A DNA stretch of 17,587 nucleotides from an uncultured Thiotrichaceae bacterium (GCA_902727945.1 CACVAV010000304.1:1-17587), one strand, 5' to 3'. Numbered from the stretch's first letter, positions 1 through 7,821 are shown. The notes: generated by a model not told the origin, from the letters alone. A program made the numbers and translations.

Positions 1-1103
1 TGAACATACCCGACAACTTCCAGCCCAAAACCGGCAATACCCAAAAAACGTTTGGGCGCACTCATCACCCGCATACGCTGCACCCCGACATCCGCCAGGA
101 TTTGCGCTCCGATACCGTATGTTTTTAAGTCAGCGGGGGAAGAGGTAGACGTATTGTCCTGTACTACGGGCTGAGATTCAAATGCTTTCAGTTGTTTTAA
201 TACATCCTGTGCATTGGTGGGTTGGCGCAGGATAACGATAACACCCTGACCTTCCTCTGATACCCGCTGCATGACGCCACGTAATGGCCAGCCACAGGAA
301 GCCTCGGTGAGTGCCATCAGGTCACACAGTTCATTTTCCAAATGTACCCGCACCATCACGTCATCACCGGGCTTGACCTCCCCTTTGACCAATGCAAGAT
401 GGACACCATGACCGCTGGTTTCCTGATAAGCCAGTACTTTAAAGCTGCCGAATTCAGTATTTAAGTCTTTTTCAAACACCCGCTCAACGGTCTTTTCATG
501 CTCAACCCGGTAGCGAATCAGATCTTCGATAGTACCCATTTTAAGATTATGTTTTTGTGCAAAAATTTCCAGATCCGGTCTGCGTGCCATCGTACCGTCT
601 TCATTGAGGATTTCCACAATAGTCGCAGCAGGCTCTGATCCGGCTAATTTGGCCAGATCACATCCGGCTTCCGTATGACCCGCCCGGGTTAATACACCAC
701 CGGGTTGTGCCATGAGCGGAAAAATATGTCCGGGGCGGGTAATATCTGCGGGTTTCGCATCCGGTGCGACCGCTGTACGTACAGTATGTGCCCGGTCATA
801 AGCAGAGATGCCGGTGGTAACGCCTTCGGTCGCTTCAATGGATAAGGTGAAATTAGTCGTGTGGTCATCGTCAGTGGTGGAGACCATTAATGGCAGAGCC
901 AGCTGCTTGCAACGCTCCCTGGTCAGCGTCAGGCAAACCAGTCCGCGCGCTTCTTTAACCATAAAGTTAATATCTTCAGGCCGGGTCATGGAGGCCAGCA
1001 TCAGCAGGTCACCTTCATTTTCGCGATCCTCATCATCGACGATAATGACAATCTTACCGGCTGATAAGTCTGCAAGAATTTCTTCAGTTGTATTGAATTC
1101 CAT
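1..1103 (-). CDS. ribBA: RibBA-like: DHBP synthase with degenerate GTP cyclohydrolase II domain (3' end cut by window edge)
   Basis: 3,4-dihydroxy-2-butanone-4-phosphate synthase of riboflavin synthesis, converting ribulose 5-phosphate to the four-carbon precursor plus formate in the cytoplasm. I translated it from the ATG at 1103; 367 codons are visible and no stop is reached. Residues 23-33 read DDEDRENEGDL, the acidic metal/substrate loop of RibB, and GHTEAGCDLAKLAG follows further on, so the N-terminal enzyme looks intact. From about residue 210 the protein follows the GTP cyclohydrolase II fold, for example VRVHLENELCDL, YGIGAQILADVGV and a GLEVV ending. However, the zinc ligands normally found as a Cys and a later CDCG are not in place (EASCGW instead), and the LLTNNP-type segment is VMSAPKR. 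This half is therefore probably not a working cyclohydrolase; a separate ribA elsewhere is inferred. No strong Shine-Dalgarno precedes the ATG. It is divergent from the DUF3179 gene. Confidence 0.93.
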   Translation of the reverse strand, partial: MEFNTTEEILADLSAGKIVIIVDDEDRENEGDLLMLASMTRPEDINFMVKEARGLVCLTLTRERCKQLALPLMVSTTDDDHTTNFTLSIEATEGVTTGISAYDRAHTVRTAVAPDAKPADITRPGHIFPLMAQPGGVLTRAGHTEAGCDLAKLAGSEPAATIVEILNEDGTMARRPDLEIFAQKHNLKMGTIEDLIRYRVEHEKTVERVFEKDLNTEFGSFKVLAYQETSGHGVHLALVKGEVKPGDDVMVRVHLENELCDLMALTEASCGWPLRGVMQRVSEEGQGVIVILRQPTNAQDVLKQLKAFESQPVVQDNTSTSSPADLKTYGIGAQILADVGVQRMRVMSAPKRFLGIAGFGLEVVGYV

Positions 1104-1144
1104 AGGGGTGTGTTCGTTACTGTCGCCTTCAGGCGGAAGACAGA

Positions 1145-1173
1145 ATCATACGCAAAACTAATCAGGTTGACTA
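1145..1173 (-). promoter_or_regulatory. Candidate sigma-70 promoter of ribBA
   Basis: On the minus strand, TAGTCA (1173-1168, 4 of 6 matches to the -35 consensus) is separated by 17 bp from TATGAT (1150-1145, 5 of 6 matches to the -10 consensus). Transcription would begin near 1138, leaving a leader of about 35 nt before the ribBA ATG. That leader is too short for an FMN riboswitch and holds only a small CGCC-TGAA-GGCG hairpin. Assigned by eye only. Confidence 0.45.
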
Positions 1174-1192
1174 ATGTTAAGCGGTGCGCAGG

Positions 1193-1216
1193 CGGTGTTT
1201 CTGCGTCGAAACACCG
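1193..1216. repeat. Perfect inverted repeat (9 bp arms, 6 bp centre) in the ribBA/DUF3179 divergent spacer
   Basis: The arms cggtgtttc (1193-1201) and gaaacaccg (1208-1216) are exact reverse complements around tgcgtc. No T-tract follows on either strand, so it is not a standard intrinsic terminator. It lies 20 bp upstream of the candidate ribBA -35 box and about 45 bp upstream of the DUF3179 start, which suits an operator for a dimeric regulator. It could equally be an RNA hairpin in a longer leader. Confidence 0.6.
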
Positions 1217-1261
1217 GATTCATGCGTATCTTCTCTGTACTGATAAGAGCGGGAGAGCAAA

Positions 1262-2194
1262 GTGAAGCAGGTGACATGGATTTGGTTGGTAGTACTGACG
1301 GTCTGGTTAGATGTATCGGTTGCGGGTGTGGTGAATGGTTTTAATCTGAGCGGCGGCTTATTACCTGAAAATGAAATCCATCAGGGCGGGCCGCCGAGAG
1401 ATGGCATTCCGTCATTGGATGACCCCAAATTTATTATGGCTGCGGCTGATAATTTTTTGAAACCTGATGATAGGGTGTTGGGCATAGTCTACAAAGGTGA
1501 GACACGCGCTTATCCCATTAGTATTCTGAACTGGCATGAGATTGTTAATGACCGTATTCAGGGTGATCCGGTGGCAATCACTTATTGCCCTTTGTGTGGT
1601 ACAGGTCTGGCTTACAGAGGAGAGGTGGATGGAAAGGCGACTCACTTTGGTGTATCGGGCCTGTTGTATAACAGCGATGTCTTGCTGTATGACCGCGAAA
1701 CAGAATCATTATGGTCACAGATTTTATCTAAAGCGGTGACCGGCCCTATGAAAGGACAGTTGTTGAAGGACTTGCCGGTTTGGCATACCAGTTGGAAAGC
1801 CTGGGTGAAAAAGCACCCTAAGACTAAAGTATTGTCTACAGATACCGGGTTTAATCGTGATTATAGTCGTTCACCTTATGCAGGTTATGGTGACAGTAAG
1901 CAGGTTTACTTTCCGGTCAGTGCGAGAAGTCATGCTTATCATCCAAAAGAAAGGGTACTGGGAGTCACTATTGGTGATCAGTTTAAAGCTTACCCTTTTA
2001 TCGAGTTGGCACGGTTGAAGACTAATCCATTGACTGATAAGTTTGCCGGAAATCAATTAACCATCGATTTTGATTTTGAGAACCGTGACGGCACAGTGAC
2101 TGATCAGAATGGGGAGGTGCTAAGTGCTATCAATGGTTTTTGGTTCGCGTGGTATGCATTCCACCCGGATACTGAGATATTCAAGGCTAAGTAG
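1262..2194 (+). CDS. Secreted DUF3179 domain-containing protein
   Basis: A 310-residue protein with a cleavable-looking signal peptide: charged start, hydrophobic core at about residues 5-19, and a VSVA-G cleavage context near residue 21. It is probably periplasmic; there is no lipobox cysteine. The body matches the DUF3179 family: NWHEIVND at 90-97, YCPLCGTG at 108-115 with a CxxC pair (C109, C112), a GLLYNSDVLLYDRETESLW block at 133-151, and an aromatic C-terminal FWFAWYAFHPDT. The biochemical role of the family is not known to me; the CxxC could bind metal or do redox chemistry (inference). The start is GTG, chosen because GGGAG lies about 7 nt upstream and the signal peptide begins there. 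It is divergent from ribBA, and its last 8 bp overlap the convergent HExxH gene. Confidence 0.9.
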   Translation: MKQVTWIWLVVLTVWLDVSVAGVVNGFNLSGGLLPENEIHQGGPPRDGIPSLDDPKFIMAAADNFLKPDDRVLGIVYKGETRAYPISILNWHEIVNDRIQGDPVAITYCPLCGTGLAYRGEVDGKATHFGVSGLLYNSDVLLYDRETESLWSQILSKAVTGPMKGQLLKDLPVWHTSWKAWVKKHPKTKVLSTDTGFNRDYSRSPYAGYGDSKQVYFPVSARSHAYHPKERVLGVTIGDQFKAYPFIELARLKTNPLTDKFAGNQLTIDFDFENRDGTVTDQNGEVLSAINGFWFAWYAFHPDTEIFKAK

Positions 2195-2687
2195 CGCGAA
2201 GGCGGTAGGTAGGGCAATTATACTGATCAATAAGGTGATGGCTTACCAGCCATTGCCTGGCATCCTCAGCATCTTCCTCAAACCAGCGTTGAGCAGAACC
2301 TAACCGGAAAGTATAACCCCAGCTATCCATATCAGCTAAAGCGCGGGCTTTGCCAAAACCGGGTAGTTGTTCAGCCAGTAAAATCTGTAGGTAACAAACG
2401 GCATCTTCTTCGGCAAAATCACCTTCAGCATCAGTATGTAGTTTCTGACGCCGCTCAGCATCCATGCAAATGATATGACAGCTTTCATGCAGAAGTGAAT
2501 GCACGGGTGTGTCAAAACGGGCATAAACAGCCTGAACAATAATCCCGGCCTCTGACTCGCCCCAGAAACTGCCCGGAATGATTTGGTCAGCTTCAATAGT
2601 GTGCAGTGTCAGTTGATAATGCCCTAAAAGTTTAGTGACATCATCAATGCAGGGAAGGCCATCCAGTGTCAGAACATGAGTCTGCAT
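2187..2687 (-). CDS. Hypothetical protein with HExxH motif, putative small zinc metallopeptidase-like protein
   Basis: A 166-residue cytoplasmic-looking protein with no signal peptide or membrane segment; I do not recognise the family. Residues 67-71 are HESCH inside a hydrophobic helix (SLLHESCHIICMD). After about 22 residues comes FAEEDAVCYLQILLAEQL (91-108), where E93 or E94 could be the third metal ligand. The pattern HExxH, then E-x-A and a Leu-rich helix, resembles gluzincin-type zincins such as the ImmA/IrrE group. The likeness is one of pattern only, so peptidase activity is not established. The E. coli EpmC hydroxylase also has an HExxH but does not otherwise match by eye. The start ATG follows the CopD-like gene by 20 bp with no recognisable Shine-Dalgarno (TTCTTCTCC precedes it), so translation may depend on coupling. 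The 3' end overlaps the DUF3179 gene by 8 bp. Confidence 0.75.
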   Translation of the reverse strand: MQTHVLTLDGLPCIDDVTKLLGHYQLTLHTIEADQIIPGSFWGESEAGIIVQAVYARFDTPVHSLLHESCHIICMDAERRQKLHTDAEGDFAEEDAVCYLQILLAEQLPGFGKARALADMDSWGYTFRLGSAQRWFEEDAEDARQWLVSHHLIDQYNCPTYRLRAT

Positions 2688-2707
2688 GGAGAAGAATACT
2701 GAGTTCG

Positions 2708-3166
2708 TTACACCAGATATTTACCGGCAGTGGCAACGATAATCGTGATCAGGCCGACAACTAAATTGATGCCAATAAGAATGCGGATTTGATTCAATGC
2801 AGCGCCGCCAACCGGCCATTCTTTATTGCTCACCGCTTTGGTTAATTTCCGATACGGTGCAAAGAATACATGGAGATAGATCAGCATCATGATCAATCCA
2901 AGCCCATGCATAATATGTACAAACAACGGTGCATTGGCCATCCCGCCATACACACCAAATATTATCCAATAGCCGGATAATAAGATGCCTATGACAGCAG
3001 CCCAGACCCATGGAAAAAATTTGCTGAACACAGCACGCCATAAGGTCAGGCGTGCTGGTGGCTCTAATAAATTAGCTGCTGCGGGGCGAAGCGCCATGTA
3101 GGCGAAAAACATGCCACCTACCCAGATAACGACGCTAAGAACATGAATGGTTACTGCCATTGACAT
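2708..3166 (-). CDS. CopD-like small integral membrane protein
   Basis: A 152-residue protein with four hydrophobic segments at about residues 4-24, 48-69, 79-101 and 128-149. The opening TIHVLSVVIWVGGMFF carries a membrane-embedded His followed by WVGG, as in the CopD/DUF-type four-helix membrane family. Further His residues (VHIMHGLG, LHVFF) sit in helices 3 and 4, consistent with metal or haem binding in relatives. Function here is unproven; copper transport should not be assumed from the name. I chose the ATG at 3166 because AAGGA lies 9 nt upstream; a TTG at 3169 and an ATG at 3160 are in frame. It lies 30 bp downstream of the Wzc-like kinase gene and 20 bp upstream of the HExxH gene, so all three may share a transcript, though no functional link to polysaccharide is evident. 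Confidence 0.8.
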   Translation of the reverse strand: MSMAVTIHVLSVVIWVGGMFFAYMALRPAAANLLEPPARLTLWRAVFSKFFPWVWAAVIGILLSGYWIIFGVYGGMANAPLFVHIMHGLGLIMMLIYLHVFFAPYRKLTKAVSNKEWPVGGAALNQIRILIGINLVVGLITIIVATAGKYLV

Positions 3167-3196
3167 CAATCTATTTCCTTATATTGATCCGGTTGC

Positions 3197-5134
3197 TTAT
3201 ACGCGGGTAGGGTAGCTGTAGTAGTCGTCTTCATAGCCAAGGTCAGAGGCATCAGACACCTGATTCAGTAAAATACCGGAAACCGTTAAGCCCGATTGGC
3301 GTAGGCGTTTCAGTGCATTAGTCACTGTCGTGGTGCGTGTATTGCCACTATCAACAGCCAGTACGGTTAAGGTTGTCATTGATGATAGAATCATCGCATC
3401 TGCTAAACCCAGAATTGGCGGGCCATCAATAATAACCATGTCATAGTTTTCGGTCGCAATCTGTAGCAGATCCTGCATGCGCCGGTTTGACAGTAACTCA
3501 GCAGGGTCATGAGACGTCTTGCCGGCAGGGATAATGTCCAGATTCTGTACATTGGAGGTTTGAGCCAGTTTATCCAAAGTACTTTCACCCGTCAGATAAC
3601 TAGTCAGGCCATTTTCTTCCGTTGTGCCCATTACTTTATGCAGTGAAGGGTTACGCAGATCTGCATCAATTAATAATACTTTATTACCGGCATGAGCGTA
3701 GGTGCTGGCCAGATTGATAGAGACAGTGGTTTTGCCTTCATTGGCGCGGGAACTGGTGATAAATAGTGTATTGTCGCCATTGGCTTCACGCAGCTTGAAA
3801 CGTAATGTCGTGCGTAACGTCCGGAATGATTCGGCTACTGTTGAGCGGGGTTCAGTCAGTGCGAGTTGTGCCATCTTGCGCGGATCTTTTTCTCTGACCG
3901 CCGGAATAATACCTAATATAGGCAGTTGAGTCTGGCGCTCCAGCTCGTTAATGTCTTTAACACTGTCGTCCATAAAGTCACGCAGGAATGCGACAGCAAT
4001 GCCTAATAACAAACCCAGCAGTGAAGCAAAGGCCATATTGGTCATCATATTGGGCTTGTGCTTATCCAGTGGCGGTTGCGCTTTATCAACCACTCTCAGG
4101 TTATTAGTAGCAACACTACCGGCAACATTAATTTCTTTCAGACGTTGCAGTAAACCTTGATAAGCTGCCTGATCCGTTTCGACTTCACGTTCCAGGGTTT
4201 TGTAGGTGTTGTTCAGATTCTGTCTTTTCAACGCTCTTTCTTCTTCACGGTTCAATTCATCACGAATTAACTCTGCACTTTCCTGAGCGGCTGCCAGTTC
4301 GCCACTGCGTTCCGGATCAGTTTTTATAGCAATGATTTCTCGCTGAGCTTGTCCGAGTTGATCAGATAGTTGGACAATTTTATAAGTGCTGGTTGTTGAG
4401 CTTTTATTGTCTAATTGAACAATAGTGTGTTCCTGAGCGTAATCAGATAGTTTTTTCTCCGACTCTTCTAATTTTGACCGGGCAGCAGTGATGCCTTCAT
4501 TCAGTAATTTTTCCGCATTGGTCGTCGCACTGACCTGAAGTTCAGCATTGGCAGCGACAAAGCTTTCAACGATGGCATTGGCAACGGCTGCTGATTTTTC
4601 CGGTGAAGAACCTTCAAAATGGACATTGACTAAGCGTGAGTTCTTGATGGGTTCAATATAAAGGTTATCTGAAATAGCCTGCACCAGTGCTGCTTTTTCT
4701 GTGGTGGCACCGGGTGACACGATCAGGCCTTTAATTCTGGCTAACATTGACCGGCGGATAATATCACTGTTCAGATTTAGTTTTTCAACGACCCGTTCAA
4801 TATTGCTATAGCGGCGGATCAACTCAAACTGAGTCTGATAGAAGTCACGGGTATCGCGGATATCACCCTGATTCAAAAACTCGACATCAATGACCTTGTT
4901 GGTTTCACGTTCTACATTTAAGGTGGCGGTCGCACGGTAGAGTGGACTGCTGAATAATGTAAAAACAAGTGTTAGTAGCAGAACAATCCCGATGATGGAT
5001 AAGATGGTGCCCTTCTGGCGGGACAATGTTTTCCAGAATCCTCGCAGATCCAGGCTGTCCTGTGCTTTGGCAAACTCGGGAATATGGGGTCTATCCTGTA
5101 GATTGCCCGGGGCAGTGTGGTTCAAGTTTTGCAT
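3197..5134 (-). CDS. Wzc/GumC-type polysaccharide co-polymerase fused to BY-kinase (tyrosine autokinase)
   Basis: A 645-residue inner-membrane protein controlling chain length and export of polysaccharide. The Wzz-type N-terminal part has one membrane helix at about 45-62, a long periplasmic coiled-coil region (roughly 200-335), and a second helix at about 366-386 preceded by a Pro-rich QPPLDKHKPNMM. The cytoplasmic kinase follows. ESFRTLRTTLRF at 435-446 resembles the oligomerisation helix of these kinases. Walker A is SSRANEGKTTVS (461-472), Walker A' LLIDADLRNPS (487-497) and Walker B MVIIDGPP (566-573). The tail contains a tyrosine cluster (Y634, Y638, Y639, Y641), the usual autophosphorylation site. 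Kinase and transmembrane parts are in one chain, as in proteobacterial Wzc rather than the split Gram-positive pair. The 118 bp upstream gap holds a possible -10 (TATAAC, complement of 5205-5210) but no convincing -35. No cognate Wzb phosphatase or Wza exporter is in the window. Confidence 0.95.
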   Translation of the reverse strand: MQNLNHTAPGNLQDRPHIPEFAKAQDSLDLRGFWKTLSRQKGTILSIIGIVLLLTLVFTLFSSPLYRATATLNVERETNKVIDVEFLNQGDIRDTRDFYQTQFELIRRYSNIERVVEKLNLNSDIIRRSMLARIKGLIVSPGATTEKAALVQAISDNLYIEPIKNSRLVNVHFEGSSPEKSAAVANAIVESFVAANAELQVSATTNAEKLLNEGITAARSKLEESEKKLSDYAQEHTIVQLDNKSSTTSTYKIVQLSDQLGQAQREIIAIKTDPERSGELAAAQESAELIRDELNREEERALKRQNLNNTYKTLEREVETDQAAYQGLLQRLKEINVAGSVATNNLRVVDKAQPPLDKHKPNMMTNMAFASLLGLLLGIAVAFLRDFMDDSVKDINELERQTQLPILGIIPAVREKDPRKMAQLALTEPRSTVAESFRTLRTTLRFKLREANGDNTLFITSSRANEGKTTVSINLASTYAHAGNKVLLIDADLRNPSLHKVMGTTEENGLTSYLTGESTLDKLAQTSNVQNLDIIPAGKTSHDPAELLSNRRMQDLLQIATENYDMVIIDGPPILGLADAMILSSMTTLTVLAVDSGNTRTTTVTNALKRLRQSGLTVSGILLNQVSDASDLGYEDDYYSYPTRV

Positions 5135-5252
5135 AGTGTTCTTCTTGGGGATTGTTTGTCTTAAATTGTCTTGAAGGTGAGTCTAGCAAATTGTTCCTTC
5201 AGACGTTATAAAGTTAAGTGATAGGTCGATAGTTTGCATTGTGGGTCGTTGG

Positions 5253-6353
5253 CTATCTAGTTTTACCAGATGAAATGCAATATGCATTGATCATGCGTCT
5301 TACCGGTGTTTCAAAAAATTTAAATGAAACCACTGACAAAATAGTTAACAGTACTGCAAACAGGTAGAAGTGCATGTTTGCGTCTAAATCCAGCCATTTC
5401 CCTAGGGTTCTGTCATAAAGACCAAAGACCGGACGTTGCAATATGTACAGTGAATAACTGGCCTCTCCCAATAGCAGAAGTACAGGCCAGGCCAGTACCT
5501 TTTGAGTGATGCCTTGGTTAGTGGCCAACAGAACTACTAAGGTAAGAAACAAGGGTGTAATCAGGCCATTATTGTAGACAATAGAAAAACCTAGTGTTGC
5601 TGTAATTTTGTACTCATAGGCCAGTGCTAATATAATGGCCGCTGTAACGATAAAAGCAAATACGCCATTCCAGCGATTATTTAAGCCATCCATACGTCCA
5701 TTGCAGAAATACACGCCTGTGACAAAGCCAATAACAAAGGTGTTGATATGCATCAACGGATGATAAAAGATGAACTCATGAAGCAAGGTTTTCGGGGCGT
5801 AACTATCAAGATTATGCAGGTAGATTTGTAGTGCCTGAGTGCTCAGCCAAAGTACCGCACCAGTGACTAACAGGTACTTCAATTTGTCTTTACTCATCAA
5901 CAGCATCAGTAGGGGAAAGCTGAGATAAAAGAACATTTCAACGGAGATAGACCATCCCGGAGAATTCAGCGTCATCGCGTAGCCGGGTACCCAGGCCTGC
6001 AATGTGGTTAGACTAAGTAACACGGTGAGTGGGTCACTGCCCTCTGTTTTCAGATTAGCACCTATCATTAATACCAGCGCGATCAGGTAAACCGGATAAA
6101 TTCTTGCAAACCGCGCCAGCCAGTATTTCCATTTATTGAAACTGACTGCGGGAGTTTTCTGGGTGGGTGCGTAGTAAGCAACGGCCATGATGAAGCCGGA
6201 TAATACAAAAAAATAGCTAACCGCAATGGGGCCTGCGGTAATGACCGGGTTTAGCCACGTATTGGTCGCCGGAAACGCTTCTTGCCCGAAGTGAAAAAAT
6301 ACAACGGTTAATGCGGCGAGGTAACGGGTAAACGTTAGTTGTTCAAGTCTCAA
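5253..6353 (-). CDS. Acyltransferase 3 family membrane protein (probable polysaccharide O-acyltransferase)
   Basis: A 366-residue polytopic protein of the OafA/YrhL-type acyltransferase 3 family, expected to transfer acetyl or another acyl group onto sugar units at the inner membrane. The N-terminus has the family signature R10-YLAALTVVFFH21, followed by YFFVLSGFIMA (47-57) and ARIYPVYL (83-90). About ten hydrophobic helices follow, with SLYILQRPVFG near the end. There is no C-terminal SGNH hydrolase domain. The start codon is TTG at 6353, supported by AGGG about 8 nt upstream and by the next in-frame Met lying after the catalytic motif. It begins 12 nt after the stop of the glycosyl-1-phosphate transferase gene, so the two are almost certainly cotranscribed. 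Acyl donor and acceptor sugar cannot be told from sequence. Confidence 0.92.
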   Translation of the reverse strand: MRLEQLTFTRYLAALTVVFFHFGQEAFPATNTWLNPVITAGPIAVSYFFVLSGFIMAVAYYAPTQKTPAVSFNKWKYWLARFARIYPVYLIALVLMIGANLKTEGSDPLTVLLSLTTLQAWVPGYAMTLNSPGWSISVEMFFYLSFPLLMLLMSKDKLKYLLVTGAVLWLSTQALQIYLHNLDSYAPKTLLHEFIFYHPLMHINTFVIGFVTGVYFCNGRMDGLNNRWNGVFAFIVTAAIILALAYEYKITATLGFSIVYNNGLITPLFLTLVVLLATNQGITQKVLAWPVLLLLGEASYSLYILQRPVFGLYDRTLGKWLDLDANMHFYLFAVLLTILSVVSFKFFETPVRRMINAYCISSGKTR

Positions 6354-6365
6354 CGGTTGCCCTGC

Positions 6366-7754
6366 TTAGTAAGCATTTTTATCAAAGAGGGTTTTGAACG
6401 CAGTAGCAAGGATAATGCGAATATCAAACCACAAACTCCAGCTACGAATGTATTCCATGTCACATTCAACGCGCTTTTGCATCTTATACAAGGTATCTGT
6501 CTCGCCACGCCAGCCATTAACCTGCGCCCAGCCGGTAATGCCCGGTTTTACAAGGTGGCGCATCATATAACCCGGAATCAGTGTGCTGTACTCTTCGTTA
6601 TGTGATAGTGCATGTGGACGGGGGCCGACAATGGACATGTGACCCTGCAAAACGTTAATGAACTGTGGCAATTCGTCTAAAGAGGTCTTGCGTAGAAAGT
6701 TGCCGACCTTAGTGACACGTAAATCATTGCGGGTAGCTTGTTTGATAGCACCTTCATTTTCGCATACTGTCATGGTTCTGAATTTCCACACCATAAATGG
6801 CTTTCCCTTCAGACCGTGACGCATTTGTTTAAAGAGAACAGGGCCGGGAGAGCTGATTTTTACTGCTGCTGCGATAACCAGCATTAGAGGCAACAACATC
6901 AGTAACAAAGTGAAGCCTATGAGTACGTCTTCTATACGCTTGATCACTGCATTTTGATTGGACAGCGGCGCATCATAGATGCATAAAACAGGAGTGTCTG
7001 CAATTTCAAGGTATTTGCTGTGCATCAAAGATGTTGTGAAATTATCCGGAATTAGTCGGATAGGCGTAGCAGTGTCAGATAATTGCTCGATAATTTTTTT
7101 AGAGAAGGTTTTTTCTTCAGAAGGAAACGCCAGATAGATTTGATCCCATGTACCTATGCGGGCATCCTCTATCATCTGATCAAGACCACCAATTTTTTCG
7201 TAGTGAGAGGGCGTTTCAAGCTCCTGAATATTATTGTCAGTAGAGTAGAAGCCTGCTATCTGTAAGCCTGATTCTGGCTGGTTCTGGATCGACTTCGCAA
7301 ATTTCAGCCCTGATTCAGTCACACCCATAATGGCAATATTGTAATTGTGTATGCCCAAACGTTTCAGTTTGGCTAACATGCTACGTAACAGGTAGCGATT
7401 CAGAATGAGTAAAACAGGTGTTAATACTAACCAGCTAACCAATACCATACGGGAAAACTGGTCAGAGGTTTTTGATACGAAGATAACAAAGACCAAGGCA
7501 AAAAATGTTGTCAACCAGGTGACAATCAGACGCATGATCTCGTCGCGGAAAAATGGACGACCGCTCCACGAGGTATAAATATCGGTAAACCGGCCCACAA
7601 GGCCGAATATTAATGATGCGCCTAATCCTGCGGCCAGATAACCTACCAGGTTATAGCTATTGGAGTAGATGGAAGCTAGCAATACAATACTTAAAATGAC
7701 TACAGTATCAGTACTGCGGTAGATGAGTTCCGAGCTGATTTTTTTATCTACCAT
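6366..7754 (-). CDS. wcaJ: Undecaprenyl-phosphate glycosyl-1-phosphate transferase (WcaJ-type, polyisoprenyl-phosphate hexose-1-phosphate transferase)
   Basis: Initiates repeat-unit synthesis by moving a hexose-1-phosphate, usually from UDP-glucose in this subfamily, onto undecaprenyl phosphate at the inner membrane. The layout is that of full-length WcaJ/GumD proteins: four N-terminal hydrophobic helices (to about 120), a CoA-binding/Rossmann-like middle (about 140-265), a membrane re-entrant helix (about 278-302), and the catalytic domain. That domain shows WKFRTM, RKTSLDELPQ, GPRPHA and KPGITGWAQVNGWRGETD, with a C-terminal WSLWFDIRIIL. I place the start at the ATG at 7754; a TTG two codons upstream (7760) has GGA at better spacing and cannot be excluded. 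It is the first gene after the repeat-rich gap 7761-8055. The exact sugar is inferred from subfamily resemblance only. Confidence 0.95.
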   Translation of the reverse strand: MVDKKISSELIYRSTDTVVILSIVLLASIYSNSYNLVGYLAAGLGASLIFGLVGRFTDIYTSWSGRPFFRDEIMRLIVTWLTTFFALVFVIFVSKTSDQFSRMVLVSWLVLTPVLLILNRYLLRSMLAKLKRLGIHNYNIAIMGVTESGLKFAKSIQNQPESGLQIAGFYSTDNNIQELETPSHYEKIGGLDQMIEDARIGTWDQIYLAFPSEEKTFSKKIIEQLSDTATPIRLIPDNFTTSLMHSKYLEIADTPVLCIYDAPLSNQNAVIKRIEDVLIGFTLLLMLLPLMLVIAAAVKISSPGPVLFKQMRHGLKGKPFMVWKFRTMTVCENEGAIKQATRNDLRVTKVGNFLRKTSLDELPQFINVLQGHMSIVGPRPHALSHNEEYSTLIPGYMMRHLVKPGITGWAQVNGWRGETDTLYKMQKRVECDMEYIRSWSLWFDIRIILATAFKTLFDKNAY

Positions 7755-7821
7755 TATCAATGTCGTCCGTTCACAAAATAATTATCCCCCAACGTTTTCA
7801 GGCCGGGATTTTATTGTCAAT

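Noticed and set aside
808..1161. A 117-residue Ser-rich plus-strand open frame.
   Set aside because: It is a shadow of the ribBA coding sequence on the opposite strand, whose protein motifs are unmistakable.
1104..1261. Possible FMN riboswitch upstream of ribBA.
   Set aside because: The conserved FMN element blocks are not found, and the predicted leader is only about 35 nt long.
2201..2208. GGCGGTAG, identical to the core of the ops/JUMPstart element of polysaccharide operons.
   Set aside because: It is on the plus strand, downstream of the DUF3179 stop and inside the 3' coding end of a minus-strand gene, so it does not lead any polysaccharide gene. Probably chance.
5205..5233. Promoter for the Wzc-like gene built on TATAAC.
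   Set aside because: The -10 is acceptable, but the hexamer 17 bp upstream (ACTATC) barely matches a -35 box, so it is not listed as a feature.
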